64,000 bases of DNA, taken from positions 496,001 to 560,000 of the forward strand of contig NZ_HF545617.1 of the NCBI RefSeq assembly GCF_000723465.1, written 5' to 3'. Shown here piece after piece: positions 18,311 to 27,399 of the stretch (positions are counted from its first letter, which is position 1; each line of letters starts with the position of its first letter). Below the pieces are notes generated by a model, which searched no databases, was not told the origin of the DNA, and worked only from the letters and a program-made list of their open reading frames with translations. The position numbers and the translations under genes are program-made. This DNA comes from Ruminococcus bicirculans (ex Wegman et al. 2014). GTDB lineage: Bacteria; Bacillota; Clostridia; Oscillospirales; Ruminococcaceae.

Positions 18311-19093
18311 TTACTTTCCTCTTTTCTTTTTTATTGCAATAGCCGCGGTAGCTATAAGCATTACCGCAAATATTATGGTGAACAATGCGTTATATTCAGG
18401 TGAGATACCTTCCTTCAGATTTGAGTATATTTTTACAGGAAGTGTGGTATATCCCGTGTTGCTGAGAAAATTTGATACGATAAGATCGTCAAATGACAGC
18501 GAGAATGCCATAAGTCCGCCAGTAAAAATACCTGGAAGTATCATAGGACAGATGATGTGTATGAATGTATATATCTGGTTTGCACCAAGGTCAAGTGAAG
18601 CTTCTTCTATAGAAACATCATAGTCTGCAAATCTTGACTTGAGCGTAACGATAATATACGGAAGAATGAATATAGTATGCGCACATACCATAACCCCAAA
18701 GCCTTTTGATATACCAGCTGCACCTGTAAGCCCAAGAAATGCTACCGCTATAACTATTTCTGGGATCACCATAGGTACAAAAAACATAAAATTCAGAAAC
18801 GAACGGCCCTTGAATTTAAGCCTGCAAAGCGCATATGCACCAAGGGTGCCGATAAAGATAGCGGCAAGCGTACTTACTACTGCCAGTGTAAGTGAGTTTA
18901 TAAGTACTTGGATCATTTCACTATCAGAAAACAGTTTGCTGTAATAATCAAGCGTGAAGCTTTCCCAATGCTGATTTGAAGGCAGGCTGTTGAATGAAAA
19001 TGCGACCATAACTATTACAGGAATAAATACAAACACATATATCAGCATCACATAAGCATTCGTTATTTTATTTACAAGTTTGCTGTTTTTCAT
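18311..19093 (-). CDS. potC: Polyamine-type ABC transporter permease
   Basis: A 260-residue integral membrane protein with about six segments (YVMLIYVFVFIPVIVMVAF at the start). The cytoplasmic EAA loop reads EEASLDLGANQIYTFIHI, which docks to the ATPase. Its closest role is PotC. It abuts potB directly (19093/19094) and overlaps nothing, as in a tight operon. Confidence 0.87.
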   Translation of the reverse strand: MKNSKLVNKITNAYVMLIYVFVFIPVIVMVAFSFNSLPSNQHWESFTLDYYSKLFSDSEMIQVLINSLTLAVVSTLAAIFIGTLGAYALCRLKFKGRSFLNFMFFVPMVIPEIVIAVAFLGLTGAAGISKGFGVMVCAHTIFILPYIIVTLKSRFADYDVSIEEASLDLGANQIYTFIHIICPMILPGIFTGGLMAFSLSFDDLIVSNFLSNTGYTTLPVKIYSNLKEGISPEYNALFTIIFAVMLIATAAIAIKKKRGK

Positions 19094-19957
19094 TTACATC
19101 GCCCCCAAATCATCAAGGTTTCCTATCCTACTGTAAAGATAAAGCATAAGCAGAATGAATATTACAACGCACACTGAGAGTGCTGCACCGAGAGGCCAGT
19201 TCCTTGCACTGAGAAATTGGTTGCATATAATGTTACCTATCATATATACTGTTCCACCGCCGATAACATCTGTAATAAAATATGTGCCTATAGCAGGAAC
19301 AAAAAGAATGATAAATGCTGCGATTATTCCCGGAAAAGTCATAGGGAGAATTACCTTTATGAAGGTCTTTATCTTGCCTGCTCCAAGGTCATAAGACGCC
19401 TCGATAGTTGCTTCGTCAAGTTTTTCTATAGATGAATATAACGGCATTACTGCAAACGGCAGAAGATATTGTACAAGCCCAATTGTGATCGAGCCGTTTG
19501 TATAAAGCATCTGCAAAGGTGAGCTTATGATATGAAGCTTCATAAGAGCAGTATTTATCAAGCCAGATGAATTAAACATTATAACAAGGCTATATAGTCT
19601 TGCAAGGCTACTGGTGTAAACAGGTATCATGAGCAGAAACATAAGCAGCTTGCCTGATTTTTTCCACTTTCTTGCCACAATAAAGGTAAATGGATATCCA
19701 AGCAATATGCATAATACAGAGCTTTTAAGAGCCATACATATTGATCTTCCTACGGCTTTGAGATAAGTAAAATCTGCAAGAGACTCATAAGCGTCGACTG
19801 TAAATCTTCTGATAGTGCCGCCGTATGCGCCACGTCCCATAAAACTCATTGCTCCAACATATAAAAGTGGAAGTACCACCAGCAGCAGAAGTGCCAAAGT
19901 TAGTGGGAGAATATATACAAGTGCCGTGAAATTGAACCTGCTGCGTGATGTTGTCAT
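19094..19957 (-). CDS. potB: Polyamine-type ABC transporter permease
   Basis: A 287-residue membrane protein with about six hydrophobic segments (LVYILPLTLALLLLVVLPLL near the N-terminus) and the EAA motif EASYDLGAGKIKTFIKVIL. It is the PotB-type partner of the next permease. It is placed directly between potA and potC with no intergenic bases, indicating translational coupling. Confidence 0.87.
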   Translation of the reverse strand: MTTSRSRFNFTALVYILPLTLALLLLVVLPLLYVGAMSFMGRGAYGGTIRRFTVDAYESLADFTYLKAVGRSICMALKSSVLCILLGYPFTFIVARKWKKSGKLLMFLLMIPVYTSSLARLYSLVIMFNSSGLINTALMKLHIISSPLQMLYTNGSITIGLVQYLLPFAVMPLYSSIEKLDEATIEASYDLGAGKIKTFIKVILPMTFPGIIAAFIILFVPAIGTYFITDVIGGGTVYMIGNIICNQFLSARNWPLGAALSVCVVIFILLMLYLYSRIGNLDDLGAM

Positions 19958-21079
19958 TTACTGCACCCCCCGCAATGTGTCAAAATTTTCGGCCATAGGG
20001 CTTGTCGGATTTTTGATCATTACAGCGTCCTTTGCGTCCCATTCAAGATATACCTTGTCACCGATATTTATATCGTTGTAGGAAGCAATGTCTGCAATTT
20101 TTATCTCGTGTCCGTTAGAAAGCACGGCAATATGTTTCATCATATTGCCAGTAAATATCTGCTCCTTTATCTCGGCTGGCAGTGAATTGCCGCTTCCTGC
20201 TTTTCTTGTGATCCGTACTTTTTCTGGACGAATGCAAACATATACCATTTGTCCTGCAACATAACCATCACCGCTGCACAGGATGTTTCCACTTTCAATC
20301 GCAACTGTGCAGTTGTCGCTATTTCTGTCCTTTACTACGCCCTCGAAGATATTTGACTCACCGATAAATTCTGCAACATATTTTGTTTTTGGCTTCATAT
20401 AAAGTTCCTTTGGGGAACAGACCTGTTCAAGTATGCCCTTGTGCATTACAGCAATCCTGTCACTCATCGTCAGAGCCTCTTCCTGATCGTGAGTGATGTA
20501 TATAAATGTTATGCCAAGCTTTTTCTGCATTGTTTTCAATTCCAGCTGCATCTGCTTTCTGAGATTAAGGTCAAGAGCCCCCAATGGTTCGTCAAGCAAC
20601 AATACCTTTGGATTATTGATGAGTGCTCTTGCAATAGATACACGCTGTTTTTGTCCGCCTGAAAGCTGAGCAGGCTTCCTTTTTTCATATCCGTCTAACC
20701 TGATAAGCGAAAGCATATGTGAAACACGTTCGTGTATCTCTGCTTTGGAAACTTTTTTTACTTTCAGACCATATGCAATGTTGTCATAAACGCTAAGATG
20801 AGGAAACAAAGCATAACTTTGAAAAGCCGTATTTACTTGCCTTTTATAAGGTGGAACACCTATCACGGAGCTGCCGTCTATACAAATATCGCCGGAGGAA
20901 ACGTCCTCAAAGCCAGCTATCATACGCAGCGTGGTGGTTTTGCCGCAGCCAGAAGCTCCAAGAATAGTCAAAAACTCGCCCTCATAAATATCCAGATCAA
21001 TATTCTTGACGACCTTGACATCATTGTCATATGTTTTTGATATGCCTTTTAAGGACACTATTACTTTTTTCTCTTTCAT
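19958..21079 (-). CDS. potA: Polyamine-type ABC transporter ATPase
   Basis: A 373-residue ATPase. Walker A GASGCGKTT, signature LSGGQKQR, Walker B VLLLDEPLGALD and switch His in ITHDQEEA are all present in the first 210 residues. The last 110 residues form the regulatory TOBE domain typical of PotA. It powers uptake through PotB/PotC. It follows glnK after 18 nt on the same strand, an unusual pairing of a PII signal protein with a polyamine importer. Confidence 0.9.
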   Translation of the reverse strand: MKEKKVIVSLKGISKTYDNDVKVVKNIDLDIYEGEFLTILGASGCGKTTTLRMIAGFEDVSSGDICIDGSSVIGVPPYKRQVNTAFQSYALFPHLSVYDNIAYGLKVKKVSKAEIHERVSHMLSLIRLDGYEKRKPAQLSGGQKQRVSIARALINNPKVLLLDEPLGALDLNLRKQMQLELKTMQKKLGITFIYITHDQEEALTMSDRIAVMHKGILEQVCSPKELYMKPKTKYVAEFIGESNIFEGVVKDRNSDNCTVAIESGNILCSGDGYVAGQMVYVCIRPEKVRITRKAGSGNSLPAEIKEQIFTGNMMKHIAVLSNGHEIKIADIASYNDINIGDKVYLEWDAKDAVMIKNPTSPMAENFDTLRGVQ

Positions 21080-21097
21080 AGTTACCTCTCTTACTGC

Positions 21098-21436
21098 TTA
21101 CAAAGCATTTTCTCCACATTCTCCTGTACGGATTCTCATGGCATCTTCGATGTTAGATACAAATACCTTGCCATCGCCGTGTGTTCCTGTACCAATCTCA
21201 TTGTAGATGTCGTTCATAATGAGCTTTAGCTCACTGTCTTTTACAACTGTCATAACATATATCTTAGGGAGAAGATTAGTTGCAACATCATCATTTTCAG
21301 CTTTGCTGATATGACCTTTCTGACGTCCGCAACCCATTACTGAATAAACGGTGAGACCAAGGCAATTGTGATTGACAAGGATCTTCTTGATAATCTCTAG
21401 CTTTTCCGTTCTTGTGATAATTTCGATTTTTTTCAT
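21098..21436 (-). CDS. PII-family nitrogen regulatory protein (GlnK-like)
   Basis: The start at 21436 is chosen because GGAGG lies nine bases upstream; the upstream in-frame codons overlap a hairpin. The 112-residue protein has the PII fold: MKKIEIITRTEKLEIIKKIL, the T-loop stem GCGRQKGH and the C-terminal GDGKVFVSNIEDAMRIRTGE. The T-loop lacks the Tyr that is uridylylated in GlnB/GlnK (GHISKAEND follows), so control is likely by ATP/ADP and 2-oxoglutarate only. First gene of the pot operon; it may sense nitrogen or energy state for uptake or catabolism. Confidence 0.83.
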   Translation of the reverse strand: MKKIEIITRTEKLEIIKKILVNHNCLGLTVYSVMGCGRQKGHISKAENDDVATNLLPKIYVMTVVKDSELKLIMNDIYNEIGTGTHGDGKVFVSNIEDAMRIRTGECGENAL

Positions 21437-21453
21437 GTAATCCAACCTCCTGA

Positions 21454-21497
21454 ATAAAAAAGACGCCATTTGCCTTTAAAAAGGAAATAACGTCTTT
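21454..21497 (-). terminator. Attenuator-like terminator in the glnK leader
   Basis: On the minus strand AAAGACG and CGTCTTT arms (21491-21497 and 21459-21465) enclose a second pairing CCTTT/AAAGG. A six-base T-run follows (complement of 21454-21460). It lies between the divergent promoter region and the glnK ribosome site, so it would stop transcription before the operon unless read through. Confidence 0.5.
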
Positions 21498-21565
21498 GTT
21501 CTTTGAAATATTCTGTTTTGTCTTTCTATGACCTAAGTATATCACAATAAACAAGATTAATCAAG

Positions 21566-21642
21566 TTGTGCAAGTTACAAATAATGTTGTTGTGAGTGCA
21601 CAATAATCAGTAATTGTGCAAAGAACACAGAGACAATTGTGG
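21566..21642. promoter_or_regulatory. Cluster of TTGTGCA boxes between glnK and the M81 gene
   Basis: TTGTGCAA at 21566-21573 and 21614-21621, the inverse TGCACAA at 21597-21603 and TTGTGG at 21637-21642. This divergent region must drive both transcription units. The similarity to the palindrome at 13014-13038 suggests one regulator, probably the PucR protein. Confidence 0.45.
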
Positions 21643-21732
21643 TGTTATGACCTTGAAATCTCTTTTATAATTTAATATAATTTTTATAAGGTAATGTTAA
21701 ACCCTTAATAATGACTATTGGAGATGATTTTT

Positions 21733-23227
21733 ATGAGAGCGGCGGTAGGCGGCTTTTTTCACGAAACAAATACATTCTGTGCTATACGCACAGACCTTGA
21801 CAGCTTTAAAGCTCGTGATTACATTGATGCTGATGATGTTAAGGAGTTTACGGAGTATTTCAACGACGCTCGTGAGATAACGGGCTTTTTGAGGACATTG
21901 GCAAAGTATAATGATGATGTATTACCTCTGCCAGCTGCGTTTGCTACGCCGTCGGGACTTATTGAAAAAGATGTATATGTCGCTATAAAAGAGAGAATGC
22001 TTGAAAGGATCGCTTTTACTAAGCCTGATGTTGTGTTTCTCAATCTCCATGGTGCAGCAGTAGTTGAAGGCTTTGATGGATTGTGAGGGGGACTTGCTCA
22101 GCTCAATCAAGGCACTTGTTGGAGAAGGTACGCCGATATATGCTGTACTTGACCTGCACGCAAATGTATCTCCTCTTATGGTGAAGAATGCAGACCTTCT
22201 TCTGGGTTATAATACAGAACCTCACGTTGATATAAGGAAACGTGAATCGGAATGTGTGGAGATATATCATAGACAGCTTGAAAAAGGCTTTGTAATGAAA
22301 ACGGCATATGCTCAGCCACCGCTCCTTTTGCCTGCGATCAATACAGATACAAATGGTGGTGCTATGACGCCATTTATAGCCCAAGCTTTTGAATATGAGA
22401 AACAGGCAGGCGTTATCAATGTATCACCATTTGCAGGCTTTTATGGCTCTGACAAATATAATGCAGGTCCGTCTATTATTTGTACGGTGACAACAGATGT
22501 ATCCGATGCACAGGCGATATGTAATGACATATCAAATATGTTTATAGACAAAAAAGATAGTTTCTTTGTGCACCTTGATCCACTTGACAAAATAATAAGC
22601 ACAATAAAGAGTGCACCTTCAAAGAAATATGCCGTTATCGATGAATGTGATGACCCGCTCGGCGGCGGTCCTGCTGATGGTACTTATATTCTTGATAAAC
22701 TTATTGAGGGCGGTATAAATAAAATAGGGGTATCAACTATCTGTGATAGAGAGATCACGGAAATGGCTTTTGCAGCAGGAGAGGGTGCTGTTATAAAGGG
22801 ACTTCTTGGTGGAAAAACTGATAATAAGCACGGACGACCTTTACCGATAACGGCGGTGGTCACTAAACTCATTTGCAAACCAATACCAATGTGCGAAGCT
22901 AATGGTGAAGAATTTGCAGATTATGGGGAAACATATACTGATTATGGTCGCATAGCTGTTATTAGCACGGAACAAGCAGATATTGTTGTAACTGAAAATA
23001 AAGTTCCAACGGAGATGATAAATATTTTTAGACATCTTGACATTGATAGCAACAAATATTCAGTTCTCGTTCTCAAAGGCTTCGGCCATTCATATAAGGC
23101 AAATTTTAGCGACAAGGAATATGTATATTTTACAGCAGAGAGTATAGGTGTCAATAATCCTGACGTTACAAAAATCGGTGAATTTAAGAAGATAAGAAGA
23201 CCTGTTTATCCGCTGGATATGAAATAG
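21733..23227 (+). pseudogene. M81-family metallopeptidase (MlrC-like), frameshifted
   Basis: The start at 21733 has GGAGATG at a good distance. The first frame (MRAAVGGFFHETNTF ... VFLNLHGAAVVEGFD) stops at 22084-22086. The second frame from about 22078 continues with CEGDLLSSIKALVGEG, AVLDLHANVSPLM and runs to 23227. Removing one G at 22078-22079 joins them into about 497 residues, the normal M81 length. Metal-binding motifs HETNTF, NLHGA and DLHAN are retained. M81 proteins include microcystinase C and appear in amidase-type catabolic loci. The lesion is a single base, so a sequencing error is not excluded. Confidence 0.85.
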
Positions 23228-23284
23228 TATGTTAGCTATGTTTCAAGGTAATTAGATCACAGATAACTATAAAAAAAAGAAGTC

Positions 23285-23322
23285 ACCGCCGCAGGTCACA
23301 TTAATTCGTGACCTGCGGCGGT
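23285..23322. terminator. Terminator-like hairpin, near-duplicate of 8840-8875
   Basis: Perfect 15-bp arms 23285-23299 and 23308-23322 (ACCGCCGCAGGTCAC and its complement) with an 8-nt loop. An A-rich tract precedes it, so the T-run is on the minus strand; it can still end the M81 transcript. Confidence 0.65.
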
Positions 23323-23328
23323 CTTGCA

Positions 23329-23370
23329 TTATTTTATGTACAGTCTATCCGCCAATCTGAGGAGTACCAT
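23329..23370 (-). pseudogene. Orphan C-terminal tail of an AbrB-type gene
   Basis: The complement reads MVLLRLADRLYIK and then a stop, matching LLRIADRLYIK at the end of the AbrB-like gene at 6521-6697. Only the tail remains; it is taken as the debris of a truncated paralogue or of a copied intergenic module. Confidence 0.4.
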
Positions 23371-23536
23371 TTTTTTGTGCAACATAATGCTCGTCAATAG
23401 TTTAGAGAAATATTTTTAAAATGTCATAATAACATTACAATTTTACACGAATATTAAAATTATGATATAATTTACGGCCATATAGTGTTACGATATAGTT
23501 GCAAACAAAACTAGAATCAGAAAGGACGGTAAAAAT

Positions 23537-24559
23537 ATGAGAAGATTTAATGGCTATATGCACGGCATCGATATCGGAGGCTGGCTGTCACAATGCGATT
23601 ACAGTAAGGAACATCTTGATAATTTTATTACAGAGGAGGACATCAAGCGTATAAAGGGCTGGGGCTGCGACCACGTTAGAGTGCCTGTGGATTATAATAT
23701 CTTTCAGGACGAAAACGGCTTTATAGAGAGCGGCTTCGACTATGTTCAGAAGTGTATCGATTGGTGCGGAAATAACGGTATCAATATGATACTTGACCTC
23801 CATAAGACAATGGGCTTTTTCTTTGACAAGGCTCAGGCTGAAAGCGGATTCTTTGATAACGCTGAGCTTCAGCAGAAATTCTATGACCTTTGGGAAGAGT
23901 TTGCAAAGCGTTTCAGCAAATATTCTGACAGAATTTCTTTTGAACTTCTCAATGAGGTAACTGATCCTAAGTTCAGCAAAAAGTGGAATGCTATCGTTGA
24001 AAATGCCATAAAGCTTATTAGAAGATATAGTGCTGATATAAATATTATTGTGGGCAGCTACTGGAACAACTCTATTGATTCAATGAAAGACCTTGATAAG
24101 CCTTATGACGAGCATATAGTTTATACTTTCCATTGCTATGACCCATTTCTTTTCACTCATCAGGCTGCCTATTGGGTAGATGAGATGCCGAGAGATTTCA
24201 GGATCGATTATCCGGGAAGCGTCCCAAAATACAGAAGTGAGGTAAAGCGTCTTGGTCTTGAATATATGCAGACATACGAGGAAGTCAAGACAGAGAAATT
24301 TACGCCTGATTATTTTATGGGAAGATTTGCTGAGGCTGTAAGGGTCGCAGAGGAAAGAAATGTTCCTATGTATTGTGGCGAATACGGTGTTATAAATCTT
24401 GCATCAGCTGAAAATACTCTTAACTGGTACAAGGATATAAGCAGTGCCTTTGAGAAATGTTCTATCGGAAGAGCGGCTTGGTCATATAAGGGTGTTGACT
24501 ATGGCTTTATTGACGGACATCTTGACAGCGTTCTTGATGAACTGGTAAAGTATCTTTAA
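23537..24559 (+). CDS. Glycoside hydrolase family 5 endoglucanase-like enzyme
   Basis: A 340-residue TIM-barrel protein with AAAGGACGG before the ATG. N-terminal GIDIGGWLSQCDYS and HVRVPVDYNIF fit GH5; the acid/base Glu is E140 in ELLNEV and the nucleophile is E282 in YCGEYGV. No signal peptide or binding module is present, so it should act inside the cell on imported beta-gluco-oligosaccharides. It lies upstream of a surface protein, a sugar-binding lipoprotein and a GH16, together suggesting beta-glucan use. A strong terminator follows, so it is its own transcript. Confidence 0.86.
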   Translation: MRRFNGYMHGIDIGGWLSQCDYSKEHLDNFITEEDIKRIKGWGCDHVRVPVDYNIFQDENGFIESGFDYVQKCIDWCGNNGINMILDLHKTMGFFFDKAQAESGFFDNAELQQKFYDLWEEFAKRFSKYSDRISFELLNEVTDPKFSKKWNAIVENAIKLIRRYSADINIIVGSYWNNSIDSMKDLDKPYDEHIVYTFHCYDPFLFTHQAAYWVDEMPRDFRIDYPGSVPKYRSEVKRLGLEYMQTYEEVKTEKFTPDYFMGRFAEAVRVAEERNVPMYCGEYGVINLASAENTLNWYKDISSAFEKCSIGRAAWSYKGVDYGFIDGHLDSVLDELVKYL

Positions 24560-24591
24560 TAGTTCATTTCTTAATATAACTCCATTTTTGG

Positions 24592-24627
24592 ACAAGCTCG
24601 GTCACGTTTGCCGAGCTTGTTTTTTTA
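24592..24627 (+). terminator. Terminator after the GH5 gene
   Basis: ACAAGCTCGG (24592-24601) and CCGAGCTTGT (24611-24620) with a T7 run. Confidence 0.85.
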
Positions 24628-24781
24628 TGCTTAGTTTCATAAATTGATGTTTGCTCATAAAATTCTATTTACGATAATTATTTGATGTAAATAATTGAAT
24701 ATTGATATAATAGTTTTAAAACAAAGCGTATAATATAAACATAATAATTCATAGTCACTTTCTTATAATAACTTCCGAATA

Positions 24782-24818
24782 AACAGACCTGCTTGAATAT
24801 CAAGTGGGTCTGTTTTCA
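24782..24818 (+). terminator. Second hairpin upstream of the surface-protein operon
   Basis: AACAGACC (24782-24789) and GGTCTGTT (24807-24814), with inner GCTTGA/CAAGT pairing and TTTT after it. Possibly an insulating terminator in the 421-nt gap before the next operon. Confidence 0.5.
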
Positions 24819-24888
24819 TATATTTATAATCTTTCATAAATTCGATATTAAACACTTTTATGATATTTATGTTACGTTTTTGATATAA

Positions 24889-24912
24889 ACAAAACGTTTA
24901 CATAGTTATAAT
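24889..24912 (+). promoter_or_regulatory. cre/LacI-type operator and -10 box of the 24.98-27.3 kb operon
   Basis: ACAAAACGTTTACA at 24889-24902 (complement TGTAAACGTTTTGT) resembles a catabolite-responsive or LacI-family site with the central CG. TATAAT follows at 24907-24912. Position at -10 to -30 would give repression. No good -35 is present at 17 nt. Confidence 0.45.
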
Positions 24913-24980
24913 ATATACAGAAACAACAAAATAAATTGCTTTTAGCAAAAAATTTTATTGAAAAATAGGAGGAAAAGGTT

Positions 24981-25838
24981 ATGAAGATCAAAAAATTTGT
25001 AGCAGGTCTTTCAGCAGCGGTTCTCGCAGCAACAATGATGTCAGTTTCTGTTTCGGCAGCAAAGCTTGGCGATGTTGTTCATCCGTCAGAGGAGGACTCA
25101 AAAATGAATGACTCATATTACTCTATCGGAGCAATGGGCTTTTATATGGGTCAGGACTGGACCTGGAATCAGGGCGATTGGGTAGGCATCGATGATTTTG
25201 GCAAGATAACTGTTGAATATAAGATAAGCAAAGTTGTCACCGACAAGACAATGTCAGGCAAGGGAACTCTTGGAGATATGGGCGTTATGGTGGCTAATCT
25301 TCCTGATGGTGTTTATCCTGTGGACGTTAAGATATCTGACGCAAAGTTCGTTGCCGAGGACGGCACAACAACGGTTTTTGATTCGCTTAATTCTATCACT
25401 TCATTGGACGAGGACCCAGAGGGTGGAATAAGAATACATATCAGACCAACTGACGAGGTCAATGATGAAACAGGCGAGGTAACAAAGAAGGCTTGTCCTG
25501 AGGTCGCAGGCTGGGAGAAGGAAGGCGCTTTCAACGGCGGCACACTTTCAATGACGCTTGATTTCGGTGTTGCATCTGCCGAGGGCGGAGAGTCAAAAAC
25601 AGATGCTTCAAAGGCAGATTCAAAGTCTGATGCTTCAAGCTCAAAGGCTGATACGTCAAAGAAAGACGTTTCTTCATCTAAGGCGGATGCAAACAAGACT
25701 TCTGCAGCAGCGGCTGCATCTTCAAAAGCATCTGACAATACATCTAAGGCAGCAGAAACAGGTGCGGCTGTTGGCGGAGCACTTGCTGTTATCGCTCTTG
25801 CCGGCACAGCAGTGATCGTTGCAAAGAGAAGAAAGTAA
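24981..25838 (+). CDS. Secreted surface protein with C-terminal membrane anchor, function unknown
   Basis: A 285-residue protein with AGGAGGAAAAGG upstream. A signal peptide ends near residue 26 (SVSVSAAKLG). A beta-rich domain of about 170 residues is Trp/Asp-rich (GQDWTWNQGDWVGIDDFG), as in carbohydrate-binding folds, though I do not recognise the family. A Ser/Lys/Asp/Ala linker (residues about 205-255) precedes ETGAAVGGALAVIALAGTA, a hydrophobic helix and AKRRK tail, a sortase-like or simple membrane anchor without a canonical LPxTG. It is followed 12-18 nt later by a sugar-binding lipoprotein, suggesting polysaccharide capture. Confidence 0.65.
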   Translation: MKIKKFVAGLSAAVLAATMMSVSVSAAKLGDVVHPSEEDSKMNDSYYSIGAMGFYMGQDWTWNQGDWVGIDDFGKITVEYKISKVVTDKTMSGKGTLGDMGVMVANLPDGVYPVDVKISDAKFVAEDGTTTVFDSLNSITSLDEDPEGGIRIHIRPTDEVNDETGEVTKKACPEVAGWEKEGAFNGGTLSMTLDFGVASAEGGESKTDASKADSKSDASSSKADTSKKDVSSSKADANKTSAAAAASSKASDNTSKAAETGAAVGGALAVIALAGTAVIVAKRRK

Positions 25839-25855
25839 TATTCGGAGGTATGGCT

Positions 25856-27280
25856 ATGAATAATGCAAAAAGAGTTTTAACATTTGCCCTTGCGGTTTGC
25901 TCGCTTTCAGCATTTGCTTCTTGCGGAAGTTCAAGTGATTCATCAAGCAAGGTAGTTGACAAAAAGCTTAAGGAAGATCAGCAGCAGATAGTTCAAAGAC
26001 TTGCTGATGATATGAAAGATGTGAGAGATCTCAAGAGCAACGAAATAAAGTGGTTTTCACATTGGGATATCAACCCTACTGAGGCAGAGGACAAGGAGAT
26101 AGGTGCTGACCTTGCTTTGTTCAAGACAAAGTATAATGGTAAGATAAACTGGGTGCAGACCACTTGGGAAACTAAGTTTGACGATCTTGCGGCACTTGTA
26201 ATGTCAAATGATTCACCTGATTTCATCGGTGCTGATGATATGGACGTTTTCCCTAAGGGTGCTATAAAGTCAATGATAGAGCCTATCGACGATTATATCG
26301 ATCTTTCAAAGCCTCTTTGGACAGACATAAAGGGTGCGACAGATCAGTTTATGCTTGGCGATAAGCATTATGTGAGCGTTATCAGAACAGACCCTGCATA
26401 TGTTTTTGTATACAACAAGCAGACAATGGAAGACAACGGCTATGACGATCCTGCTGAGCTTTTCAAAGAAGGAAAGTGGAACTGGGATACATTCACAGAA
26501 ATGTGTCTTGATTTTACTGACGCTGAAAGCGATAAATACGCTCTCGATGGCTGGTATTATGAAAAGGCTTTGCAGCAGTCTTCTGGTGTGCCGCTCATCG
26601 GTATCACAGACGGCAAGCTTGTAAATAATATTTCTGACCCTATGATAGCAAAGGCTCAGAATATGATGTATGAGCTGCAGAAGAACAATGTTGTTTATCC
26701 AAAGCACGAGAATAACTGGAAACTCAGAGGCGACGCAGAGGGCAGCGGAATGGCAACAGGTCTGACGCTTTTCTATCCTATCGGACTTTGGGCACTTGAG
26801 AATGCTCCGTCAACAACTGTAAACTATGGCGATGTATCAAAGGGAGAGGTAATGTTCGTTCCTGTTCCTTGCTCAGCTGATAGCGATAAACAGTATATCC
26901 CTTCCAGAGTACACGGCTTTAGCATTGTAAAGAACGCTCAAAATCCTGAGGGCGTGGCAGCTTTCCTTGAATGCTGCCGTTATGCAGAGCTTGACGAGGC
27001 TGCACATCAGATAACCCTCGATCAGTACAAGGACGATTACGGCTGGACAGATGAGATGCTTGAAATGAGAGAAACTATCTATGATCTGTCTGCACAGAAT
27101 CCTGTATTTGACTTTGAACAGGGCGTATCTGCCGACCTTAACTCTATCTGCGATACTGCCATAAGAGGAACAATGAATCCGCAGGAGTCAAAGAGCTGGT
27201 CACAGGTCGTTCAGGAAAATGAAAAGGCTATAGATTATCTCATCGACGAGGCTATGACTTCAATGAAAGAGGCTAAATAA
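25856..27280 (+). CDS. Family 1 extracellular solute-binding lipoprotein (sugar ABC type)
   Basis: The start is the ATG at 25856, seven bases after GGAGG; the ATG at 25850 is too close. The signal peptide ends in the lipobox AFASC. The mature 450 residues show the large two-lobe family-1 binding protein fold (INWVQTTWETKFDDLAALV, FIGADDMDVFP, EGVAAFLECCRYAEL). It likely binds beta-gluco-oligosaccharides. No permease or ATPase gene is adjacent, so it must use a transporter encoded elsewhere. Confidence 0.82.
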   Translation: MNNAKRVLTFALAVCSLSAFASCGSSSDSSSKVVDKKLKEDQQQIVQRLADDMKDVRDLKSNEIKWFSHWDINPTEAEDKEIGADLALFKTKYNGKINWVQTTWETKFDDLAALVMSNDSPDFIGADDMDVFPKGAIKSMIEPIDDYIDLSKPLWTDIKGATDQFMLGDKHYVSVIRTDPAYVFVYNKQTMEDNGYDDPAELFKEGKWNWDTFTEMCLDFTDAESDKYALDGWYYEKALQQSSGVPLIGITDGKLVNNISDPMIAKAQNMMYELQKNNVVYPKHENNWKLRGDAEGSGMATGLTLFYPIGLWALENAPSTTVNYGDVSKGEVMFVPVPCSADSDKQYIPSRVHGFSIVKNAQNPEGVAAFLECCRYAELDEAAHQITLDQYKDDYGWTDEMLEMRETIYDLSAQNPVFDFEQGVSADLNSICDTAIRGTMNPQESKSWSQVVQENEKAIDYLIDEAMTSMKEAK

Positions 27281-27300
27281 TATCTAATTATCAGAAAAAA

Positions 27301-27329
27301 GGGCGGCAGGGTGATTTGCCGTCCTTTTT
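27301..27329 (+). terminator. Terminator after the solute-binding protein gene
   Basis: GGGCGGCA and TGCCGTCC arms (27301-27308, 27317-27324) followed by T5. Confidence 0.7.
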
Positions 27330-27399
27330 CTATAAATATGAGGCTTTACTTGTGTCTGTAAATATGATATAATAAGCTAAAAAGCAGGGGGTGAAAGCT

